Below, in pieces: positions 49,940-54,665 of a DNA stretch of 54,665 nt. Origin of the DNA: JAPLJU01 sp964547985 (GTDB lineage Bacteria > Desulfobacterota > Syntrophia > Syntrophales > UBA2192); the NCBI GenBank assembly GCA_964547985.1, contig CAZJPV010000012.1, positions 1 to 54,665 on the forward strand. The letters are read 5' to 3'. The translations under genes were made by a program, and so were the position numbers. Below the pieces are notes generated by a model, which saw only the letters and a list, made by a program, of their open reading frames with translations, ran no database searches and was not told the DNA's origin. Every line of letters begins with the position of its first letter. The first letter of the stretch is position 1.

Positions 49940-50923
49940 TCAGGCGTTGATCTCGACGATGTCCCGGTCCTTCAGGACGTAATTTTTCTCCACCTTCATT
50001 CCCTCGAACTTCGCCGATCCCCAGATCCGGGCGAATTTCATCTTCATCACGAATTCCTTGTGGATCTTCTCGGCGAGTTCCGTCACCGTGCATCCGATCG
50101 GCACGGTGAAGGGCATGGAGAGGTCAGGGGGCTTTCCCGGCGGTTTCGAATAAACGCGGATGACACCCGACAGGCTGAAGATCTCGCGTTTCAGATCCTC
50201 CAGCCCCTCTTTCCTCAGGCAGGAGACGGCCACCGTGGAGTAGAAATTGCCGAAGCCTTCTTTCAGTTTCCCGAAATTCTCCTCCGCCCCAGGGAGGTCT
50301 TTCTTGTTCGCCACCACGACGGCCCGCCTCGTGACCCCGCGAAACTCATCCGACTTCTCAGGGCGTGTCCTGATGTTCCATTTCTCGAGCTGATCGAGGA
50401 TGAGCTCGAGCTGGATTACGGCATCCTCGGCAAGGTCGACGATGACGAGGAGCCCGTCGGCAATCCTGATGATCCCCGACACCCAGCCGTCCGTCGTCTC
50501 GTTGGCGATGGGCGGAAGATCCACGAGCTGGAACTGGATGTCCTCGTAGGGCATCATCCCGGGCAGGGGCAGAAGCGTCGAGAGCGGATAGTCGGCGATG
50601 ACGGGGGTTGCCTTTGTGAGGCTGGCCAGGAGGGATGACTTCCCCGAATTGGCGAACCCCACGAGGGCCATCTGGGCGGCGCCTTCCTTCGGAATGTTAT
50701 AAAGGCTGTCCCGACCACCCCCCTTTTTCTTTCGCTGCTCGAGGGACTCCTTGTTGAGCTGGGAGAGCCGTCGGCGCAGGTCAGCCCGCAGATGATCGGT
50801 GCCTTTGTGTTTCGGGACCGTCGAAATCAGGTCCTCGAGGGCCGCGATCTTTTCGGCGACGGTTGTTGCCACCTTGAATCTTTTTTCCGCCGCTTTATAT
50901 TCTGGGGGAAGGTTTGCCGGCAT
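49940..50923 (-). CDS. TGS-domain GTPase of the DRG/Obg type
   Basis: 327 aa. An N-terminal ~90 residues are helical and basic. The G domain has G1 GFANSGKSSLL, a G2-like region at TTPVIADYPLST, G3 DLPP (normally DxxG), and G4 NKKD. A C-terminal TGS domain (FTVPIGCTVTELAEKIHKEF..VLKDRDIVEINA) follows. The architecture matches the archaeal/eukaryotic DRG proteins, which bind ribosomes, more than bacterial Obg, which has a glycine-rich N-terminal domain. G3 lacks the usual Gly. Role is probably in translation (family knowledge). Confidence 0.85.
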   Translation of the reverse strand: MPANLPPEYKAAEKRFKVATTVAEKIAALEDLISTVPKHKGTDHLRADLRRRLSQLNKESLEQRKKKGGGRDSLYNIPKEGAAQMALVGFANSGKSSLLASLTKATPVIADYPLSTLLPLPGMMPYEDIQFQLVDLPPIANETTDGWVSGIIRIADGLLVIVDLAEDAVIQLELILDQLEKWNIRTRPEKSDEFRGVTRRAVVVANKKDLPGAEENFGKLKEGFGNFYSTVAVSCLRKEGLEDLKREIFSLSGVIRVYSKPPGKPPDLSMPFTVPIGCTVTELAEKIHKEFVMKMKFARIWGSAKFEGMKVEKNYVLKDRDIVEINA

Positions 50924-50966
50924 GTCTCCTCATTCGTATAAATCGAATTTGTTCGGAAATCGAAGT

Positions 50967-51374
50967 TTATGGCCCCGGGCGGAAACCATCGCGGTCTTGT
51001 TTGCGGACATCCTGTAGAGGCTCTGCCGGGATCTCTTTGATCCGCCCTGCTTGGAAGGCGGCAAGAATCCCCAGAATTAAAAGCACACCTCCAACGATGA
51101 AGAGCGTGAGGTTCTCCACGCGCTTCGATCCCTTCGACAGGGCGATAATCCCGTTATAGACCATCCAGGAACCACCGGCAAGGAAGAGGGCCCCGACAAC
51201 ATAGCCCAGAAAAACGCCCGAAGCGGTCTTTTTTTTGCCGGGGATCGCCCCGGAGGATCCGGCACCCGCAGGGGTCCCCTCTCCTTCGTGAGACGAAAGA
51301 ATATCGAGGATCCTGTTCCTTTCATCCGGGTCCCCGGTCTCTTTCAGCCTTTCCATCAGTTTGTTCCTGTCCAT
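50967..51374 (-). CDS. Small membrane protein, unknown function
   Basis: 135 aa. A basic, acidic N-terminal ~45 residues (MDRNKLMERLKETGDPDERNRILDI) lie ahead of two hydrophobic helices at about 54-73 (GVFLGYVVGALFLAGGSWMVY) and 85-108 (LFIVGGVLLILGILAAF). The C-terminus is charged. No family recognised. It is the first gene of a short minus-strand pair with the GTPase. Confidence 0.55.
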   Translation of the reverse strand: MDRNKLMERLKETGDPDERNRILDILSSHEGEGTPAGAGSSGAIPGKKKTASGVFLGYVVGALFLAGGSWMVYNGIIALSKGSKRVENLTLFIVGGVLLILGILAAFQAGRIKEIPAEPLQDVRKQDRDGFRPGP

Positions 51375-51661
51375 GGCCCCGGGGAGAAAATATGATGAAA
51401 GTTCCTGAATTTCAAGAATTTTTTGTCACGACCCCGGCCTGACAAGACCACCGACTTACCGAGAGCTATTTATACCAGGACAGAAGCGAAAAAAATCAAA
51501 GGGATACCCCTGATCTGCCGATTATATAAAGAGGTCCCCCGACGATGATATATCCTCCCCGGGTGCCGCCGGGGGGCTGTGCCGGGTGTATTGAAAAGCG
51601 GCTCCCGATGTGCTAAACGAAAGTCAAAAATGATTGAAGCGTCAAGTGTTTAACCCTTTTT

Positions 51662-52891
51662 ATGCCCGTTTATGAGTACGTAGCCCTCGACACGAAGGGG
51701 AAAAAGCTCAAAGGTATCGTCGATGCCGGTAGTCTCACGGCCGCCAGGCAGAGGCTCAGGGACAGCAGCATCTACCCGATAGAGGTCAGAGAGGCGTCCG
51801 GCCGAAAAAAAGAGAACGCCCTTGATGAGCGCTCCGTCGGCAACTTTTTCAATCGCGTCGGTATACAGGAACTCTCGGCCATGACGCGGCAACTTGCAAC
51901 CCTCCTCGGCGCTGGCCTCCCCCTCGTCCAGTCAATCAACGCCATGATCACCCAGGCCAGCCATCCCGTACTCAAAAAAACGCTGGCCCAGATCAAGGAG
52001 GAGGTCAACGAGGGAAGCAGCCTGACACAGAGCATGTCCCGTTACCCGAAGATCTTCTCACCTTTTTTCATCAACATGGTTCGTGCCGGCGAGGCATCGG
52101 GAACCCTGAACATCGTCCTGGAGCGCCTTGCGGATTTCAGTGAAACGCAGCAGGCCCTCCGGGGGAAAATCCGGGCCGCCCTGGCCTACCCTGTCTTCAT
52201 GTTTCTCATCGGTTCCGCCGTCCTTTTTTTCCTGATCGCCTTTGTCGTGCCCAACATCACGCGCATCTTCGAGGAGATGCACCAGACCCTGCCGGCCATC
52301 ACCGTTTTTCTCATTACCGTGAGCCGTTTCCTGGAATCCTTCTGGTGGGCCATCGTCATCGCCCTCGTGGTTTCCGTCGTCGTACTCCGATACCTGATCA
52401 GGAACACCGAAAAGGGCCGTCGTTTCTGGGACCGCCTCAAGATCTCCATGCCCGTCATCGGGACACTCAACCGTAAAATGGCTGTGGCCCGTTTCGGCAG
52501 GACCCTCGGGACGCTGCTGGAAAGCGGCGTGCCGCTCCTTACGGCCCTGGAGATCTCCAAGAACGTCATCAACAACTCCCACATTGCCGACGCCGTGCAG
52601 AAGGCAAGCGACGAGGTCCGGGAGGGCCAGAGCCTCTCGGCACCCCTGGCGAAAAGCGGTCTTTTCCCGCCCATCGCAACGGAGATGATCGGTGTGGGTG
52701 AGCAGAGCGGGAACCTCGAGCAGATGCTCTATAAGATCGCCGACGCCTACGAGAAGGAGGTGGAATCGAATGTGACCACCATGACCTCCATGCTCGAGCC
52801 CGTGATGATTCTCGTCATGGGTCTCGTCGTCGGGTTCATCGTCGTTTCTATCCTTCTTCCCATATTCGAAATGAACCAGCTGATAAGATAG
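51662..52891 (+). CDS. gspF: Type II secretion inner-membrane platform protein GspF
   Basis: The inner-membrane core protein of the type II secretion pseudopilus platform, contacting the GspE ATPase. 409 aa. It opens PVYEYVALDTKGKKLKGIVDAG, the classic GspF/PilC start, and has two GspF domains with the repeated motif around residues 68-180 and 270-390 (FGRTLGTLLESGVPLLTALEI). Three to four transmembrane helices lie at about 170-195, 220-245 and 375-400. The ATG follows a T-run with no Shine-Dalgarno, so initiation may be weak or leaderless. No gspC, D or E is found upstream. The 287-nt gap before it holds a GC hairpin (51557-51576) but no gene. Confidence 0.93.
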   Translation: MPVYEYVALDTKGKKLKGIVDAGSLTAARQRLRDSSIYPIEVREASGRKKENALDERSVGNFFNRVGIQELSAMTRQLATLLGAGLPLVQSINAMITQASHPVLKKTLAQIKEEVNEGSSLTQSMSRYPKIFSPFFINMVRAGEASGTLNIVLERLADFSETQQALRGKIRAALAYPVFMFLIGSAVLFFLIAFVVPNITRIFEEMHQTLPAITVFLITVSRFLESFWWAIVIALVVSVVVLRYLIRNTEKGRRFWDRLKISMPVIGTLNRKMAVARFGRTLGTLLESGVPLLTALEISKNVINNSHIADAVQKASDEVREGQSLSAPLAKSGLFPPIATEMIGVGEQSGNLEQMLYKIADAYEKEVESNVTTMTSMLEPVMILVMGLVVGFIVVSILLPIFEMNQLIR

Positions 52892-52941
52892 GCAAGAACC
52901 TGCCCTATCTAAAGGACAGGACATCAAAGAGAGGAAAGATC

Positions 52942-53379
52942 ATGAGAAGAGAAAAAGACGACCGCGGTTTCACACTCATTGAGCTGATGGTGGTGATCGT
53001 CATCCTCGGCATCCTCGCCGGTCTCATCATCCCGAGGATCATGGGCCGCCCCGACGAGGCGAGGCAGGCCAAGGCCCGGATCCAGATCCAGTCCCTCGAG
53101 ACGGCCCTGAAACTGTACAAACTCGATAACGGCAACTACCCGACGACGGAGCAGGGGATGAAGGCGCTGGTGGAGCCCCCGGCGGTGGGCGCCCTCGCGA
53201 AGAACTGGCGTGAAGGGGGATATCTTGAAAAGGGAAAAGTCCCGAAAGACCCCTGGGGCAATGACTACGTGTACCTCAGCCCGGGGACGAAGGGGGATTT
53301 TGACCTCCTGTCGCTGGGTGCGGACGGAGAACCGGGCGGTGAAGGCAAGGACAAAGACATCACAAACTGGGAGGACTGA
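52942..53379 (+). CDS. gspG: Major pseudopilin GspG
   Basis: The main subunit of the T2SS pseudopilus. 145 aa. The prepilin leader MRREKDDRG is cut before FTLIELMVVIVILGILAGLIIP, with the essential Glu at +5. After the helix come the GspG hallmarks (QIQSLETALKLYKLDNGNYPTTEQGMKALVEPP) and a C-terminal calcium-binding region (DPWGNDYVYLSPG..DLLSLGADGEPGGEGKDKDI) in pieces. AAAGAGAGGAAAGATC precedes the ATG with a good ribosome site. It follows gspF by about 50 nt. Confidence 0.97.
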   Translation: MRREKDDRGFTLIELMVVIVILGILAGLIIPRIMGRPDEARQAKARIQIQSLETALKLYKLDNGNYPTTEQGMKALVEPPAVGALAKNWREGGYLEKGKVPKDPWGNDYVYLSPGTKGDFDLLSLGADGEPGGEGKDKDITNWED

Positions 53380-53932
53380 CACGCCGTCACCCCCATGCCT
53401 CAAGGCGGCCGGGCCTCACCGGCATGACACCGACGGCAGCGGGGGCTACACGCTGATCGAACTTTCCATCGTCGTCTTTCTCATCGGGCTCATGCTTCTC
53501 ATCGCCGTCCCCAAGGTGCGGGAATCCCTCTTCACAGACCAGTTGAGCTCCGCAGCGAGGCGGCTCGTCGGCGCGACCCGGGAACTTCGAAGCCTGGCGG
53601 TCCGTGATCAGATCGATCAGATCCTGGAGGTCAACCTGGACCAGAAAAGCTACTGGATTTACAGCGCGGACATGGCGCCAGAGAAGAAGGACGAGCTCAA
53701 AAAGCAGGCGTCCCGCCTTCCCGGTGACGTGAGGTTCGCCGACATCTACATCGCGGGGAAGGAAAAAAAGACAACCGGCGAGGTGGCCATCCGGTTTTTC
53801 AGCCGCGGTTACACGGAACCCGCCGTTATTCACCTTGCCCAAGGGGAGCGTTTCATAACGCTGGTGCTCCACCCCTTTGTCAACACCGTCGAGATCCATG
53901 AAAAGTACCTCGATTTCTGGCAAACACAATAA
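53318..53932 (+). CDS. gspH: Minor pseudopilin GspH-like
   Basis: A minor pseudopilin near the pseudopilus tip. The prepilin motif GG-YTLIELSIVVFLIGLMLLIAVP is clear, followed by a ~150-residue beta-rich globular part. The start is uncertain: no ATG, GTG or TTG in this frame lies within 40 codons of the cleavage site. The nearest is GTG 53318, inside gspG (62-nt overlap), giving a 43-residue leader; an ATG at 53261 is further up. Either initiation is unconventional or the leader is unusually long. The function call rests on order after gspG and on size. Confidence 0.8.
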   Translation: MRTENRAVKARTKTSQTGRTDTPSPPCLKAAGPHRHDTDGSGGYTLIELSIVVFLIGLMLLIAVPKVRESLFTDQLSSAARRLVGATRELRSLAVRDQIDQILEVNLDQKSYWIYSADMAPEKKDELKKQASRLPGDVRFADIYIAGKEKKTTGEVAIRFFSRGYTEPAVIHLAQGERFITLVLHPFVNTVEIHEKYLDFWQTQ

Positions 53933-53933
53933 A

Positions 53934-54031
53934 AACAGTGGAGAGTGGCGAGTGGTGAGTGGTTAGCGAGACTAACAGACAAAATATATGCAATATTTCA
54001 ATTCAAAACTCAAAATTGAAAACTCAAAATT
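53934..54031. repeat. Heptad repeat arrays E1 and E2 around the gspI start
   Basis: E1, 53934-53968, has five 7-bp units such as GCGAGTG and GTGAGTG. E2, 53997-54031, has five such as CAAAACT and CAAAATT and is inside the gspI frame, coding SKLKIENSKLK-like residues. Two palindromes follow directly: GCGGGCG-TT-CGCCCGC (54035-54050) and CCGCAGGCC-TCC-GGCCTGTGG (54056-54076), also translated. Confidence 0.85.
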
Positions 54032-54446
54032 GAAGCGGGCGTTCGCCCGCGATTGCCGCAGGCCTCCGGCCTGTGGTTTCACGTTGCTGGAGGTCATGAT
54101 CGCCATCGCGATCCTCGCCATAACGCTCGTGGCTGTTTTTCAGTCGCAGTCCCAGAGTATTTCCATGGCCCAGCATTCCAGGACGGTCACGATGATGTCC
54201 CTCCTCGCCCAGAGTAAAATGACGGATTTCGAAGCCCAGGAGGTTCTGAGCACGGGGACACAGACGGGAGACTTCGGCGAGGACTACGCCGATTACAACT
54301 GGCGGACCACTGTCGCGCCATCCGACATTCAGTCCCTCGGACGCGTGGAGGTGCTCGTCACGAACATCAGGATGACGACCAACAACACTTATCGCCTGAT
54401 CTTCTACAGGCCCATGAACAGGACCACCTGGCAGCAGGCTTCGTAG
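53988..54446 (+). CDS. gspI: Minor pseudopilin GspI
   Basis: A minor pseudopilin. 152 aa from ATG 53988. The leader reads MQYFNSKLKIENSKLK, then RAFARDCRRPPACG, and is cut at CG|FTLLEVMIAIAILAITLVAVFQSQ, after which a globular domain ends QQAS. The leader is about 30 residues, longer than normal, and is almost entirely written by a heptad array and two palindromes. An in-frame TTG before KRAFARDC gives a 16-residue leader that would be more typical. Neither start has a clear ribosome site. Confidence 0.9.
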   Translation: MQYFNSKLKIENSKLKRAFARDCRRPPACGFTLLEVMIAIAILAITLVAVFQSQSQSISMAQHSRTVTMMSLLAQSKMTDFEAQEVLSTGTQTGDFGEDYADYNWRTTVAPSDIQSLGRVEVLVTNIRMTTNNTYRLIFYRPMNRTTWQQAS

Positions 54447-54456
54447 GCCGAAGGCC

Positions 54457-54622
54457 TGAATTTTGAATGATGAATTTTGAGTTTTGAATTGAAGAAAGAT
54501 GAAAACTCGGCACTCAAAACTGCCGCAGGCCAAACGGGCCTGAGTTATGAATTATGAATGCTGAATTCTGAATTAAAGGAAGATGAAACTTCACAACTCA
54601 CAACTCACAACTCACAACTGCC
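54457..54622. repeat. Heptad repeat arrays F1-F4 in and before the gspJ start
   Basis: F1 54457-54491 has five units such as TGAATTT/TGAGTTT. F2 54502-54522 has three such as AAAACTC/AAAACTG, inverted relative to F1. F3 54541-54575 has five such as TGAATTA/TGAATTC. F4 54588-54622 has five such as AACTCAC and lies in the gspJ reading frame. GC palindromes separate them: AGGCC-GAA-GGCCT (54445-54457) and, inside gspJ, GCCACAGG/CCTGTGGC (54620-54642). Confidence 0.85.
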
Positions 54623-54665
54623 ACAGGCCTTCGACCTGTGGCTTCACCCTCCTTGAAATTCTCAT
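54583..54665 (+). CDS. gspJ: Start of a minor pseudopilin gene, probably gspJ (runs off the window)
   Basis: Partial. ATG 54583 follows AAAGGAAG at a short spacing. The frame reads MKLHNSQLTTHNCHRPSTCG and then FTLLEIL, the prepilin cleavage site, before the window ends. The leader is coded by heptad array F4 and the 8-bp palindrome GCCACAGG/CCTGTGGC. Name by position after gspI; it could also be gspK or another minor pseudopilin. Confidence 0.7.
   Translation, partial: MKLHNSQLTTHNCHRPSTCGFTLLEIL

Noticed and set aside
51480..51661. A cyclic-di-GMP or other riboswitch ahead of gspF
   Set aside because: A GC hairpin is present (51557-51576) but none of the conserved GEMM core segments could be found.

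Overview
The window reads as chromosomal DNA of a Gram-negative anaerobe, most likely a deltaproteobacterium (Desulfobacterota) near the Syntrophia. The reasons are the dnaG-rpoD pair followed by a CAU tRNA, a C4-type zinc-ribbon coiled-coil gene, RNase HI and RNase P RNA, together with TRAP transport, a CaiB/BaiF CoA-transferase, long-form HisG, an archaeal-type SerC and a type II secretion (T2SS) pseudopilin operon. The assignment is inference from gene content and protein style; no 16S gene is present. Nearly all of the window is core metabolism and information processing. I see no intact prophage, insertion sequence or CRISPR array.

Layout. 1-7.3 kb (+): primase, sigma-70, tRNA-Met, zinc-ribbon protein, RNase HI, rnpB and a SpoIID/LytB protein. 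7.3-13.9 kb (-): a histidine operon (hisI-hisG-hisB-lipoprotein-hisA), a HIT hydrolase, and PEP synthase with a lysine-rich tail. 14.0-20.5 kb (+): a small membrane coiled-coil protein, a DctPQM TRAP transporter, a CPA2 antiporter and a TPR protein. 20.5-26.3 kb (-): ileS-lspA and groES-groEL. 26.4-37.2 kb (-): phosphate homeostasis, with radA-phoB-pstSCAB-phoU-phoR followed by a DUF47-Pit low-affinity system and a metallo-hydrolase. 37.4-41.8 kb (+): serC, serA, purA, tRNA-Lys. 41.8-43.8 kb: an AT-richer islet with an orphan ATP-grasp ligase, closed by a second 3' half of a tRNA-Lys. 43.8-51.4 kb: ferritin-like, VOC, RRM RNA-binding, alpha/beta hydrolase, CoA-transferase, DUF554 and GTPase genes. 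51.6 kb to the end (+): T2SS genes gspF, gspG, gspH, gspI and the start of gspJ.

Working together. PhoR/PhoB with PstSCAB-PhoU make a complete phosphate sensing and uptake unit, with a Pho-box-like site before pstS and a second uptake system (DUF47-Pit) directly downstream. serC-serA supply serine from 3-phosphoglycerate, PEP synthase supports gluconeogenesis, and hisIGBA cover part of histidine synthesis. GspF-J build the T2SS platform and pseudopilus.

Most unusual signals. (1) At least a dozen short arrays, unlike in sequence but all with a degenerate 7-bp period, sit at gene borders, and two of them are translated as the leader peptides of pseudopilins. (2) A tRNA-Lys-bounded islet has duplicated 3' tRNA halves, each followed by its own terminator. 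(3) A terminator/antiterminator pair lies ahead of the RRM gene. (4) The sigma factor has a divergent -35 recognition helix. (5) PEP synthase carries a histone-H1-like tail. (6) A lipoprotein gene has its only well-placed start at an ATT codon.
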